A stretch of 64,000 nucleotides of DNA from Prolixibacteraceae bacterium UBA1413 (GTDB lineage Bacteria > Bacteroidota > Bacteroidia > Bacteroidales > Prolixibacteraceae): assembly GCA_002304925.1 (NCBI GenBank), contig DBPT01000021.1:1-64000 (forward strand). Reading direction: 5' to 3'. The notes beneath the pieces were generated by a model that did no database searches, was not told where the DNA came from, and saw only the letters and a list, made by a program, of their open reading frames with translations. Below are positions 17,373 through 26,689 of the stretch, in pieces (position 1 is the first letter of the stretch; the number at the start of each line of letters is the position of its first letter). A program made the translations under genes and the position numbers.

Positions 17373-18299
17373 ATGAAAACAACTGCTGGTGATTTGACGT
17401 CAAGGCTGGTCGGAAATATCTGGAACGGCTACCTGAGAAGGGTTCCCTATGCCCGGAAGTATAAGCAACTCGTAGAATCAGGGGGAGGAAAACTGGTTTT
17501 CGACCATCTGGCATTCAGGACCCTGAATACCCGCACCGGTGAACAGCCTTCGGGGATTACTGCATTAAGCCACTTTCTGAAACTTCTGGGCTACCGGGAA
17601 GCAGGCACCTATAAATTCAAAAAGCAAAAAATAACCGCTGTCCATTATGAAAACGAGGTTGTGTCTTTGCCACGGATATTTGTCAGTCAGCTCGAAGTCG
17701 GTGAATTTCCCGACTGGGCAGTGCGCCTGATCCAGGATGTTGTCCATGAAAGCCCTTATGTGATTTCCGATATGGCGATTGAGCTGATGAATTGCATCGC
17801 CGCCGACGGAAGTATCAATGAAGAGGCTGCGGAGATCCTCCTGGAAGAACTTACCGGTTATTTCCGGCGGCCCTGGAAAATGCCTCCCAAAGATACCATG
17901 CTCCGGATAAACGATGTTTCCCAATATGCTGCCTGGGTGTTGTTGCATGGTAACTCCGTCAACCATTTTGCCGCTTCTATCAATGACCAGAACATGCCGG
18001 AATGGCCCGACCTGGAATCCACCTGTGTTGCCCTTGCCGCTGCCGGAATCCCTATGAAAGATAAAATTGAGGGGGATAAGGGGAGCCTGCTCCGGCAATC
18101 GGCAACCCGGTCGGTCGTGGAAAACCATCGTTTCCCGGACCTGCAGGGCGATTTTGATGAGATGGAATGGACCTATGCCTACCTTGAGCTTACTGAAAGA
18201 GGGTATACAGGCCAGGGCGATCTCCGGAAACTCTATTCTGGGTTTATCACCGGTCAGGCAGCCCACCTGTTTAAAATGACCCAAACAAGAAGCAACTAA
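17373..18299 (+). CDS. DUF1338 protein, 2-oxoadipate dioxygenase/decarboxylase-like
   Basis: A 308-residue member of the DUF1338 family, whose characterised members (HglS) are non-haem iron enzymes converting 2-oxoadipate to 2-hydroxyglutarate in lysine breakdown. Candidate metal ligands are visible: His45 in FDHLAFRT, His198 in VNHFAASI and a Glu in YLELTERG (E272 or E275), the His-His-Glu pattern of the family. Length is shorter than proteobacterial members and like other Bacteroidota copies. No lysine-catabolic gene is nearby, so the substrate here is open. A hairpin follows the stop. Confidence 0.8.
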   Translation: MKTTAGDLTSRLVGNIWNGYLRRVPYARKYKQLVESGGGKLVFDHLAFRTLNTRTGEQPSGITALSHFLKLLGYREAGTYKFKKQKITAVHYENEVVSLPRIFVSQLEVGEFPDWAVRLIQDVVHESPYVISDMAIELMNCIAADGSINEEAAEILLEELTGYFRRPWKMPPKDTMLRINDVSQYAAWVLLHGNSVNHFAASINDQNMPEWPDLESTCVALAAAGIPMKDKIEGDKGSLLRQSATRSVVENHRFPDLQGDFDEMEWTYAYLELTERGYTGQGDLRKLYSGFITGQAAHLFKMTQTRSN

Positions 18300-18304
18300 G
18301 TCAT

Positions 18305-18329
18305 CTCCCCATCCACCCTGCCGGGGGAG
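18305..18329. terminator. Hairpin between convergent DUF1338 and DMT genes
   Basis: CTCCCC and GGGGAG form six perfect pairs around a 13-base loop, followed on the plus strand by TTTCATT. Likely a terminator for the DUF1338 gene and possibly for the minus-strand operon. Confidence 0.4.
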
Positions 18330-18331
18330 TT

Positions 18332-19252
18332 TCATTCAGTCTGATTTCCGTTTTTGCCGGAGACAAGAAACCTGGCCTGGGCCAGTGTCATGACCAGTAC
18401 GCCTATGACGGTGAGAAATCCTCCCCATAACTGATGAGGCAGCGGCAGGGTTCCGAAGTATAGCCAGGAACCAAACAAAACCACAATCCCTTTCAGGCTT
18501 TGAACAATAGAGGACCGGGAGGCTTCAATGAATTTGAAAGAATAATAAATCATCAGCACGCCCATGAAGGGGCCCAGAAAAGAACCGAGGGCGATATTGA
18601 TCATCGCGGAGGAAGGAATGGTCAGTGGCTTTTTGAACAAAACCATCAGTACTGAACTGAAAACAAAGAGCCACACGGTATGGTTGAGGGTGATCAGTTC
18701 AGGCGACAGTTTTTTGATATTGACTTTTCCGATCAGGGAGGCGGAAGTGGCCATGAATGCATTGAAAAGGACCACCAGCGTTCCTGGGATGAACATGCTC
18801 TTCAGGGTGGATCCCCCGGTGTAGCTGATGATGAATGCGCCAGCAAGCGCCAGCAAAACCCCTACGGATTCAAGCCAGGTAAACCGTTCCCTGAGAAGCA
18901 CCACACCCCCAAGGGTCAGGATGACGGGATAGAGATTTCCCAGAAAGGAAGTTACCGCAGGATCGGGAATAATGTGGATGGAGAGGTAAAAGGAGGTATT
19001 GGTGAGGATCTCCAGAATCCCCAACAAGAGCAGAATCCTGATTTGTCCCCACTGCAACAGCCCAATTTGTTTCATTTTACCACTCCTGGCGATCCAGAGG
19101 CCATTCAGTATCATGGCAATGAGAAACCAGTAAAATCCAAACTGGATCAAATGAATCTCATTCAGGGCAGCTTTGCTGAAAATGTAGACATTTGAAAAAG
19201 AGATGGTTGCCAGGAAAGCAAAAAGGTAACCTTTGAACCTGTCTGATTTCAT
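18332..19252 (-). CDS. EamA/DMT-family transporter
   Basis: A 306-residue inner-membrane protein with ten hydrophobic segments arranged as two EamA repeats (about residues 7-140 and 155-290). Family members export amino acids, nucleotides or other metabolites; the substrate cannot be read from sequence. The start ATG overlaps the pgi stop in an ATGA (19249-19252), so it is translationally coupled to pgi. It is the last gene of a run that includes gpsA and pgi. Confidence 0.8.
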   Translation of the reverse strand: MKSDRFKGYLFAFLATISFSNVYIFSKAALNEIHLIQFGFYWFLIAMILNGLWIARSGKMKQIGLLQWGQIRILLLLGILEILTNTSFYLSIHIIPDPAVTSFLGNLYPVILTLGGVVLLRERFTWLESVGVLLALAGAFIISYTGGSTLKSMFIPGTLVVLFNAFMATSASLIGKVNIKKLSPELITLNHTVWLFVFSSVLMVLFKKPLTIPSSAMINIALGSFLGPFMGVLMIYYSFKFIEASRSSIVQSLKGIVVLFGSWLYFGTLPLPHQLWGGFLTVIGVLVMTLAQARFLVSGKNGNQTE

Positions 19253-20592
19253 AATCTTTTCTTTAGCTCAGCGGTTTCTTTTTCAAAACCAGGTTTTTCC
19301 AAAAGTGCAAACATGTTCTTCTTATAAGCCTCCACGCCGGGTTGATCGAACGGATTGACTCCCAGCGTGTAACCGCTCATGCCGCAGGCAATTTCAAAAA
19401 AATAGATCAGCTGTCCGATATAATATTCGTTTAACAGGGGTATTTCTATCAGAATGTTGGGGACCCCTCCGTCGACATGGGCCAGGGCGGTGCCCAGTTC
19501 AGCCATCTTATTCACCTCGTCAACCCGCTTGCCTGCCAGGAAATTCAGACCGTCGAGGTTGTCGGGATCAGCAGGGATGACGACACTGGCAGCGGGCGAT
19601 TTTACCGACAGGACCGTTTCGAAAAGTATCCTTTCTCCCTCCTGGATATATTGCCCCATGGAATGAAGGTCGGAAGTGAAGTCGACACTGGCGGGGAATA
19701 TCCCTTTGCCCTCCTTGCCTTCGCTCTCCCCATACAGTTGTTTCCACCATTCGCTGAAATAATGAAGTTTCGGATTGTAATTCACCATGATCTCCACGGT
19801 TTTTCCCTTCCGGTAGAGCAGGTTTCTTACGGCAGCATACTGCGCCGGAAGATTCTCGTTAAACGGAACCTCAGGTCCTGACATGCGTTCCATATCGGAA
19901 GCCCCCCTGACCAGTTCCCTGATGTCAAAGCCTGCCACGGCAATGGCGACAAGTCCGACAGGCGTCAGCACCGAATAGCGGCCTCCCACATCGTCGGGAA
20001 TGACGTAAGTCTTATAGCCTTCGGTTTCGGCCAGTTTCCGCAACGCACCCCTTGACGCATCCGTTATGGCAACAATGCGGCTCCGGGCTTCTTCTTTTCC
20101 GTATTTCTCCTCGATATCCTGTTTTAACATTCTGAAGGCGATAGCTGGTTCGGTTGTCGTTCCCGACTTCGAAATCACCATCAGGGCATATTCTCTGGTT
20201 TTGAGCAATGACCGGAGTTCTGCCAGGTAGTCCTCGCTGATGTTCTGCCCGGCAAACAATACCAGCGGACTTTTAACCGGCTTCAGATGCGTAAAACTGT
20301 CTGACAAAGCCTCAATGACAGCCCGTGTGCCCAGATAGGAACCTCCGATGCCGATCACGACGAGGATTTCGATGTTTTTGGACTTCAGCAGGGATGCGGT
20401 CGCCTCCATGTCTGATAACTCTTCTGTGGTGATGGAGGAGGGGAGGTCCACCCATCCCAGAAAGTCATTCCCCTTGCCTCTCTTCTCATGCAGGGCACGG
20501 TTGTTTTTCTCCATTTCCGTTCCCATATCTGTGATGTCAGCAGGATCGACAAAGCTGAGCGTGCGTGCGCAATTCAAGGTAAGGTTTTCCAT
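19249..20592 (-). CDS. pgi: Glucose-6-phosphate isomerase
   Basis: A 447-residue phosphoglucose isomerase, interconverting glucose-6-phosphate and fructose-6-phosphate. Motifs: GIGGSYLGTRAV, VISKSGTTTEPA for phosphate binding, GGRYSVLTPVG, the catalytic Glu in YGESEGKEGKG, His in TSDLHSMGQ and Lys in QPGVEAYK. The length matches the compact Firmicutes/Bacteroidota type rather than the 550-residue enterobacterial form. Six bases separate it from gpsA upstream, linking glycolysis and glycerolipid precursor supply in one operon. Confidence 0.95.
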   Translation of the reverse strand: MENLTLNCARTLSFVDPADITDMGTEMEKNNRALHEKRGKGNDFLGWVDLPSSITTEELSDMEATASLLKSKNIEILVVIGIGGSYLGTRAVIEALSDSFTHLKPVKSPLVLFAGQNISEDYLAELRSLLKTREYALMVISKSGTTTEPAIAFRMLKQDIEEKYGKEEARSRIVAITDASRGALRKLAETEGYKTYVIPDDVGGRYSVLTPVGLVAIAVAGFDIRELVRGASDMERMSGPEVPFNENLPAQYAAVRNLLYRKGKTVEIMVNYNPKLHYFSEWWKQLYGESEGKEGKGIFPASVDFTSDLHSMGQYIQEGERILFETVLSVKSPAASVVIPADPDNLDGLNFLAGKRVDEVNKMAELGTALAHVDGGVPNILIEIPLLNEYYIGQLIYFFEIACGMSGYTLGVNPFDQPGVEAYKKNMFALLEKPGFEKETAELKKRL

Positions 20593-20598
20593 ATTGCG

Positions 20599-21606
20599 TT
20601 ATGATAATTTATCTGTCAGTTTCTGAATCTCTTTCCGTGGAGGGCGGTTCATATAAAGAATCTGGTAGACCGCCTCACAAATAGGCATGTCTACCTGGTA
20701 CTTCTGGTTGATTTCCCTGATTGTTTTAGAAGAATAGTAACCTTCTGCCACCATGAACATTTCGAGTTGCGCGGTTTTTACGGAATATCCCTTGCCGATC
20801 ATGGTCCCGAAAGTACGGTTTCTGCTGAACTGGGAATAGGCGGTGACCAGAAGATCGCCCAGATAAACCGAACTTTTGATGTCGCGGGAAACAGGATGGA
20901 CGGCATCCACAAACCTTTTGATCTCCTGAATGGCGTTGGAGATCAAAATTGCCTGAAAGTTATCGCCATACATCAGGCCATGGACGATGCCTGCGGCGAT
21001 AGCGATGATATTCTTGATGACGGAACTGTATTCAGTGCCCCAAATGTCATCGGAGGTCCTGGCTTTGATATAATTACACTGCAATTTTCGGGCAAAATCA
21101 AGCCCTTTGGTCTCATCGGGACAGGCAACGGTCAGGTATGACAACCGCTCCAGAGCCACCTCTTCGGCATGACACGGGCCTGCCAGTATCCCTATCGACT
21201 CGTAAGGAACATCATAAACCGAATGAAGGTATTCGCCTATCACCATCTTTTCGTCAGGAACCAGTCCTTTAATCCCCGAGACGATAAACTTACCGGAAAT
21301 TACTTCTGTCAACTGGCTAAGGGTATCTTTCAGGAAGGCGGCAGGAATGGCCATTACCAGCGTATCGCATTCAGCGGCTACCGCATTGATGTCGGAACTG
21401 AAACGGATCCTGTCGGTATCAAACTCGACTCCGCGGAGGTATCCCGGATTATTCTTGTATTGCCTGAAAAGTTCTATATTCTCTTCATTCCGGACAAACC
21501 AATGAATTGTCGGAAGGTTTTCCAGCAGGATCTTTGACAGAGCCGTCGCCCAGCTTCCACTGCCGATAATGCCAATATTGCTGTTTCTCAAATTCTCTTG
21601 TATCAT
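20599..21606 (-). CDS. gpsA: Glycerol-3-phosphate dehydrogenase [NAD(P)+]
   Basis: A 335-residue enzyme reducing dihydroxyacetone phosphate to sn-glycerol-3-phosphate for phospholipid synthesis. Visible are the dinucleotide-binding IGSGSWATAL near the N terminus, the AGPCHAEEV stretch and the catalytic Lys in SVIKNIIAIAAG. Normal length. It lies between lysS (123 bases upstream) and pgi (six bases downstream), all on the minus strand. Confidence 0.95.
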   Translation of the reverse strand: MIQENLRNSNIGIIGSGSWATALSKILLENLPTIHWFVRNEENIELFRQYKNNPGYLRGVEFDTDRIRFSSDINAVAAECDTLVMAIPAAFLKDTLSQLTEVISGKFIVSGIKGLVPDEKMVIGEYLHSVYDVPYESIGILAGPCHAEEVALERLSYLTVACPDETKGLDFARKLQCNYIKARTSDDIWGTEYSSVIKNIIAIAAGIVHGLMYGDNFQAILISNAIQEIKRFVDAVHPVSRDIKSSVYLGDLLVTAYSQFSRNRTFGTMIGKGYSVKTAQLEMFMVAEGYYSSKTIREINQKYQVDMPICEAVYQILYMNRPPRKEIQKLTDKLS

Positions 21607-21729
21607 CGGTTAAGAATCGAATGATTCCTGCAAATTTATCAAGATTTCACGATGAAAATGTAAATTGTCAATTCCGCGTCGGAAATAAGTACCGGCAGCT
21701 CTATTAACGTTTCTGTTATCATCAGGGGA

Positions 21730-23469
21730 TCACCCCTGTCCCGACAGCCATGATTTGACCTCTTCGGGCGAGGGATTCGGCAGGCCGAGTTTATTTTTCT
21801 TGTTGTATCCGCAGATTTCCTGATGGAGTCGGGTGTATTTATCAACTTCCCGCAATTTCGCCGCGCTGGTATATCCCAATTTTTTCAGCACATCGATCCA
21901 TTCCCCAGGAATTCCCAGGGATGAAAATTCTTCGGGATGAAAGGCGATCTCCTGTTTCCGGGTTTCGGGTTTCATCTGTGGGAAGAACAACACATCCTGA
22001 ATGGAGAGGTTATTGGTCATAAACATGGTAAGCCGGTCGATTCCGATTCCCATTCCGGAAGTAGGAGGCATGCCATGTTCCAGGGCCCTGAGAAAGTCAT
22101 GGTCGATGTACATGGCTTCTTGGTCCCCCTTTTCCGAAAGTCTGAGTTGTTCTTCGAACCGTTCCCGCTGGTCAAGGGGGTCGTTCAATTCCGAGTAGGC
22201 ATTGGCCAGTTCCTTGCCAAATACCATCAGCTCGAAGCGTTCGGTCAGATTTGGGTTACTCCGGTGTTTCTTGGTCAGGGGTGACATTTCGACCGGATAA
22301 TCAATGATGAAGGTAGGCTGAATAAAATGGGGCTCGCATTTCTCCCCGAAGATCTGGTCGATCAACTTCCCTTTGCCCATTTCCGGGGTTATGGCGATGT
22401 TCAGGGTGTCACAAATCCTGCGCAACTCCTCTTCATTTTTGCCGGCAATGTCGTATCCGGTATGGTTTTTAATGGCTTCGTACATGGTTACTCGGGGGTA
22501 GGGAGCCTTGAAATCGATGATATGATCCCCCAGGGTTACCCTGGTGGTTCCGTGCAATGCCAGGGCGACCCGTTCCAACAACTGTTCGGTGAATTTCATC
22601 ATCCAGAGGTAATCCTTGTAGGCCACATAAATTTCCAAAACCGTAAATTCAGGATTGTGGGTACGGTCCATGCCTTCATTCCGGAAATCCTTGCCAAATT
22701 CATAAACCCCGTCAAATCCGCCCACAATGAGTTTTTTAAGATACAACTCATTGGCAATACGGAGGTAAAGCGGAATATCGAGCGCATTGTGGTGGGTAAT
22801 GAAGGGACGTGCCGCAGCACCTCCGGGAATCGGCTGCAGGATGGGGGTTTCCACTTCCAGGTAGCCGTTTTCGTTGAAGATTTCCCGCATGGTGTTGATG
22901 ATCAAAGCCCTTTTTACAAAAACATCCCTGATCTGCGGATTAACGATCAGGTCGACATAGCGCATCCGGTACCGTTGTTCCACAACGGTGAAAGCATCAT
23001 AGGTCACCCCGTCTTTTTCCTTGACAACAGGCAAAGGCCTGAGGGATTTATTCAGCAGTGTGAGTTCTTTCACATGGACTGAGATTTCACCCATCTGCGT
23101 TATGAAGACATACCCTTTTACCCCGATGATGTCGCCGATGTCCAGCAGTTTTTTAAAGACTTCATTATAAAGGGTTTTGTCTTCTCCCGGACAAAGTTCG
23201 TCGCGGTTGACATACAACTGGATGCGTCCCGAGGAATCCTGCAGTTCCGCAAATGAAGCCTTGCCCATAATCCGTTGGTTCATCATCCTTCCGGCAAGGC
23301 ATACATCCCCGAAGTTTTTTAATTCGTCGGAATATCCGGCTTTTATGGCAGCAGCCAGTGCATTCACCGGGTATTCGGCTGCCGGATAGGGATCATATCC
23401 AAGCTCCCGGAGCCGGTTCAGGGAATTACGCCGGATGGTTTCCTGTTCACTCAACGAAAGAGTCGTCAT
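21730..23469 (-). CDS. lysS: Lysyl-tRNA synthetase, class II
   Basis: A 579-residue class II synthetase. It has an N-terminal OB-fold anticodon-binding domain (about 55-165), motif 2 (FRNEGMDRTHNPEF) and motif 3 (GMGIGIDRLTMF). Residues after about 505 form an extension common in Bacteroidota LysRS and absent from E. coli LysS; it contains two short helix-hairpin-like segments. CAAAGATA at 23492-23499 reads as TATCTTTG on the minus strand, a plausible -7 element 23 bases before the start. Confidence 0.95.
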   Translation of the reverse strand: MTTLSLSEQETIRRNSLNRLRELGYDPYPAAEYPVNALAAAIKAGYSDELKNFGDVCLAGRMMNQRIMGKASFAELQDSSGRIQLYVNRDELCPGEDKTLYNEVFKKLLDIGDIIGVKGYVFITQMGEISVHVKELTLLNKSLRPLPVVKEKDGVTYDAFTVVEQRYRMRYVDLIVNPQIRDVFVKRALIINTMREIFNENGYLEVETPILQPIPGGAAARPFITHHNALDIPLYLRIANELYLKKLIVGGFDGVYEFGKDFRNEGMDRTHNPEFTVLEIYVAYKDYLWMMKFTEQLLERVALALHGTTRVTLGDHIIDFKAPYPRVTMYEAIKNHTGYDIAGKNEEELRRICDTLNIAITPEMGKGKLIDQIFGEKCEPHFIQPTFIIDYPVEMSPLTKKHRSNPNLTERFELMVFGKELANAYSELNDPLDQRERFEEQLRLSEKGDQEAMYIDHDFLRALEHGMPPTSGMGIGIDRLTMFMTNNLSIQDVLFFPQMKPETRKQEIAFHPEEFSSLGIPGEWIDVLKKLGYTSAAKLREVDKYTRLHQEICGYNKKNKLGLPNPSPEEVKSWLSGQG

Positions 23470-23491
23470 AATCTCATTTTAAATTCATGGC

Positions 23492-23499
23492 CAAAGATA
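23492..23499 (-). promoter_or_regulatory. -7 element for lysS
   Basis: Minus-strand TATCTTTG, consensus TAnnTTTG, 22 bases upstream of the lysS start. The lysS-recJ spacer holds divergent -7 elements for the two genes and no other recognisable feature. Confidence 0.45.
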
Positions 23500-23702
23500 G
23501 AAAAAAGAAATTTGCCGGGATGAGTTCGACGGGTTTCAGTAGCAGATCTGCCATAAGCAGAGACCAGGCATTAATGTTTACCTGGCACAAAGAACAGAGG
23601 TAGTCAATGCGCTCGCTGGAATCCATAGCGATCTGGGTATCAGAACATTAAAAAAATGTGATAGCTCCGGTGGTTTTATGATGCTTATCGGTTCGCATTT
23701 CT

Positions 23703-23710
23703 TATCTTTG
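23703..23710 (+). promoter_or_regulatory. -7 element for recJ
   Basis: TATCTTTG on the plus strand, 40 bases before the recJ ATG. No clear -33 TTG. Confidence 0.45.
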
Positions 23711-23750
23711 TATGAAATATCAACAGTAGGTTACGGAAGATAGGTGGCGC

Positions 23751-25469
23751 ATGGAGAAAGTCTGGAATTTGAAGCCGCAGGGCGATAGCAATGAAATGAA
23801 GCACCTCTCCGCCGCGCTGAATGTTAACATGGTGATAGCCAATTTATTGGTTCAACGTGGCATAAAAACATTCAGTGAGGCGAAGCATTTCTTTCGCCCC
23901 AGGTTATCCGATCTTCATGATCCTTTTCTGATGAAGGATATGGACAAAGCCGTTGCCAGGATTGAACAGGCTGTCGACCACCAGGAGAAGGTGCTGGTAT
24001 ACGGGGATTATGATGTCGACGGGACCACTTCCGTAGCCATGATCTATTTGTTTCTGAAGGATTATATCCAAGACATCGACTATTATATTCCTGACCGGTA
24101 TACCGAAGGATATGGCATTTCGCGTCAAAGCATCGAATATGCTGCACGGGAGAATTTTTCCCTGGTGATTGTGCTGGATTGCGGCATCAAGGCGGTGGAA
24201 AAGGTAAACCTTGCGAAGCAGCACGGGTTGGATTTTATCATCTGTGACCATCACAATCCCGGAGAAATCATTCCGGAAGCTGTAGCCGTACTGAATCCCA
24301 AAAGGCTTGAATGTAACTACCCGTATAAGGAATTATCGGGATGTGGTGTTGGCTTCAAGCTTTTGCAGGCCTTCACCATGAAAAAGAAAATAACCCAGGA
24401 TAAGTTGTTTGATCTGCTCGATCTTGTGGTAGTCAGCATTGCTTCCGACATTGTTCCAATCACCGGGGAAAACAGGGTTTTGGCTTATTACGGTCTCAAA
24501 AAGCTGAATTCCAATCCGGGGATGGGGCTTCAGACCATTATCAATTATGCAGGTCTGAACGGGGAGGAGATCACCATTAGTGACATTGTCTTCAAGATAG
24601 GCCCGCGGTTAAATGCCAGCGGGCGTATCGAGCACGGAAAGAAGTCGGTTCAGATTCTGGTTTCCGTAGATACGGTGAGTTCCGATGCGTTGGGAGAAGA
24701 GATAGACTCATTCAACGAGATCAGGAAGACCCTCGACCGGGACATCACCCAGGATGCCCTCGATATGATCGAACGGGATGAGGAGATGAAGAACCGGAAC
24801 AGCACGGTGATTTACAACCGGGACTGGCATAAAGGGGTGGTGGGGATTGTGGCATCCAGGCTGACGGAGTTTTATTACCGTCCCACGGTTGTTTTGACGG
24901 AATCGAACGGTTTGGCCACCGGTTCTGCGAGGTCGGTCAAGGATTTTGACCTCTATGAGGCGATCGGGGCATGCAGTGACCTGCTTGAATCTTACGGAGG
25001 TCACATGTTTGCTGCCGGACTGACGTTAAAAATTGAGAATATCAGGGCATTTTCCGAGCGATTTGAGGAAATTGTGACCCGGTCGTTAGCCGACCAGCCC
25101 CAGATTCAGACCATTGATGTAGATGCCAAACTGGCACTTCATGAGATTACTCCCCGTTTTTTCAGGATCATGAAACAGTTTGCCCCCTTCGGGCCTCATA
25201 ATACGGTGCCTGTCTTTGTTACCGAGGATGTTATTGATGCGGGAACCAGCCGCCTTGTCGGCAAAAATCTGGAACATATCAAACTTGACCTGATGGAACC
25301 CGATGCTTCTTCCGGGATTTTTGCAGGAATTGCCTTCAACCTATCCTCCAAATTTCCCGTGATCCAGTCGGGAATCCCCTTCGATATCTGTCATTCCGTC
25401 GAGCTGAATGAATTCAGGGGAAAGTCCAATCTTCAGTTAAACATCAAGGATCTCCGGACGAAGACCTGA
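23751..25469 (+). CDS. recJ: Single-stranded-DNA exonuclease RecJ
   Basis: A 572-residue 5'-3' ssDNA exonuclease used in recombination and mismatch repair. DHH-family motifs are intact: VYGDYDVDGTTS (motif I), VLDCG, CDHHNPG (motif III) and, in the DHHA1 domain, GSARSV and SYGGHMFAAG. A C-terminal OB-fold region (about 460-572) completes the family layout. It is divergent from lysS and convergent with the acyltransferase gene, separated from it by 25 bases. Confidence 0.93.
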   Translation: MEKVWNLKPQGDSNEMKHLSAALNVNMVIANLLVQRGIKTFSEAKHFFRPRLSDLHDPFLMKDMDKAVARIEQAVDHQEKVLVYGDYDVDGTTSVAMIYLFLKDYIQDIDYYIPDRYTEGYGISRQSIEYAARENFSLVIVLDCGIKAVEKVNLAKQHGLDFIICDHHNPGEIIPEAVAVLNPKRLECNYPYKELSGCGVGFKLLQAFTMKKKITQDKLFDLLDLVVVSIASDIVPITGENRVLAYYGLKKLNSNPGMGLQTIINYAGLNGEEITISDIVFKIGPRLNASGRIEHGKKSVQILVSVDTVSSDALGEEIDSFNEIRKTLDRDITQDALDMIERDEEMKNRNSTVIYNRDWHKGVVGIVASRLTEFYYRPTVVLTESNGLATGSARSVKDFDLYEAIGACSDLLESYGGHMFAAGLTLKIENIRAFSERFEEIVTRSLADQPQIQTIDVDAKLALHEITPRFFRIMKQFAPFGPHNTVPVFVTEDVIDAGTSRLVGKNLEHIKLDLMEPDASSGIFAGIAFNLSSKFPVIQSGIPFDICHSVELNEFRGKSNLQLNIKDLRTKT

Positions 25470-25494
25470 TGGTTTTGTTCAGGGTAAAGCCTTC

Positions 25495-26646
25495 TTATTG
25501 TCTGAAGATCTCTTCGGCAATAAGGGCATTTTCGACCGGCCGGGCATACATTTTGCAAAACCTGCGGGCCACTTCTTCCGGATTATAGGGAATTGCCTCC
25601 TGCGCCTGAGAGATCATTTTTTTGAATTCCACAATATCATTCGCTGTGTAATTTTCCAGGAATTCCCCGGTTCCGTTAAGCATTTCGTAAGCTACGTAAT
25701 TAAAAGGCCACAGCTTGTAATACTGGTGAATCCGGTGGTCAATCCGTTCGACCAGCGCCTGCATGAATTCGTTTACCGGCAGTTGATCAATGGATTCAAG
25801 GAAGCTGGTCAGGATCGGTCTCCCAAATGAAAAATGGACCCTGCCCTTGGGGTTTGACAAGCCGGAGGCCATGCTGCGAAGGTCATCTTCCGGGGTTTTC
25901 TGGTAACCATCGGTATCCCTTCTGATCAGTTCAGCAGTCTTGGAGATTCCGCATGGCTCAATTTCATAGGATATGGAGAGCGGGATGATGGTCAGTTCTG
26001 AAAAACCTTCTGCCAGCGTTTTTGTATTGCTCAGATTCAGCATTTTTAAAATAGCCACCTGGGTCTGATCATTTCCGTCCTTGGTCCTTCCTTCCCGCTG
26101 GGCAATCCATACCGAGAGGTTTTTCCCCGTAATGCTCTCCCTGATGTAGGTGGAAAGCTTTTTGGAAGCTTCCAGCAATTCCCGGGCTGAAATGTTCCTT
26201 TTTACCACAAATGCCCGGTTCAGTTTAACCACATGGGTGATCCAGTCATAAATCAGCAGATTATCCCCGATGGCAATCTGGGTGGTGTTCATCCCTTGCT
26301 GTACGATCACATAATTGAGAAAGGCGGAATCGAGGATGATATCCCGGTGATTTGAAATAAAAAGATAAGCTTGGTGTTTGTCAAGAGTTTCAACACCGCT
26401 GGTCATGAGCCCATCGGTGGAGGATCTGATAACGTCTTCCACAAAACGGTACACAAAGGTATGCTGAAGCTGTTCAATGGTCTTCACTTTGGAGAGCAAC
26501 TCCCTGAAATGCGCTTCTTTTTGTTCGTCGGGGAAAATGAATTTCAGTACTTCGGAAAATACCTGGTCTTCCAGCAAGTTCTTTATTTTTTCGGGGATTT
26601 CTTCATCATTGTATGGACGGATATCGTCGTATTCGCTCGACACCAT
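25495..26646 (-). CDS. Lysophospholipid acyltransferase-family protein
   Basis: A 383-residue member of the PlsC/glycerol-acyltransferase superfamily. The catalytic HX4D motif appears as NHRDIILD (about residue 99) and a later REGRTKDG matches the substrate-binding EGTRS-type motif. It is longer than PlsC, resembling the larger Bacteroidota GPAT/LPLAT-like proteins, and no clear transmembrane segment is seen. Probably acylates lysophosphatidic acid, another lysolipid, or an aminolipid. CAAAATTA at 26678-26685 is a minus-strand TAATTTTG, a fair -7 element. Confidence 0.75.
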   Translation of the reverse strand: MVSSEYDDIRPYNDEEIPEKIKNLLEDQVFSEVLKFIFPDEQKEAHFRELLSKVKTIEQLQHTFVYRFVEDVIRSSTDGLMTSGVETLDKHQAYLFISNHRDIILDSAFLNYVIVQQGMNTTQIAIGDNLLIYDWITHVVKLNRAFVVKRNISARELLEASKKLSTYIRESITGKNLSVWIAQREGRTKDGNDQTQVAILKMLNLSNTKTLAEGFSELTIIPLSISYEIEPCGISKTAELIRRDTDGYQKTPEDDLRSMASGLSNPKGRVHFSFGRPILTSFLESIDQLPVNEFMQALVERIDHRIHQYYKLWPFNYVAYEMLNGTGEFLENYTANDIVEFKKMISQAQEAIPYNPEEVARRFCKMYARPVENALIAEEIFRQ

Positions 26647-26677
26647 GATAAATTTGGTTTATTCCTCGACAAAGTAA

Positions 26678-26685
26678 CAAAATTA
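26678..26685 (-). promoter_or_regulatory. -7 element for the acyltransferase gene
   Basis: Minus-strand TAATTTTG, fitting TAnnTTTG, 32 bases upstream of the start codon and just past the stop of the upstream barrel gene. Confidence 0.35.
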
Positions 26686-26689
26686 GTTG

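Noticed and set aside
22327..23082. A 251-codon plus-strand open frame
   Set aside because: Antisense to lysS; no recognisable family and no promoter.
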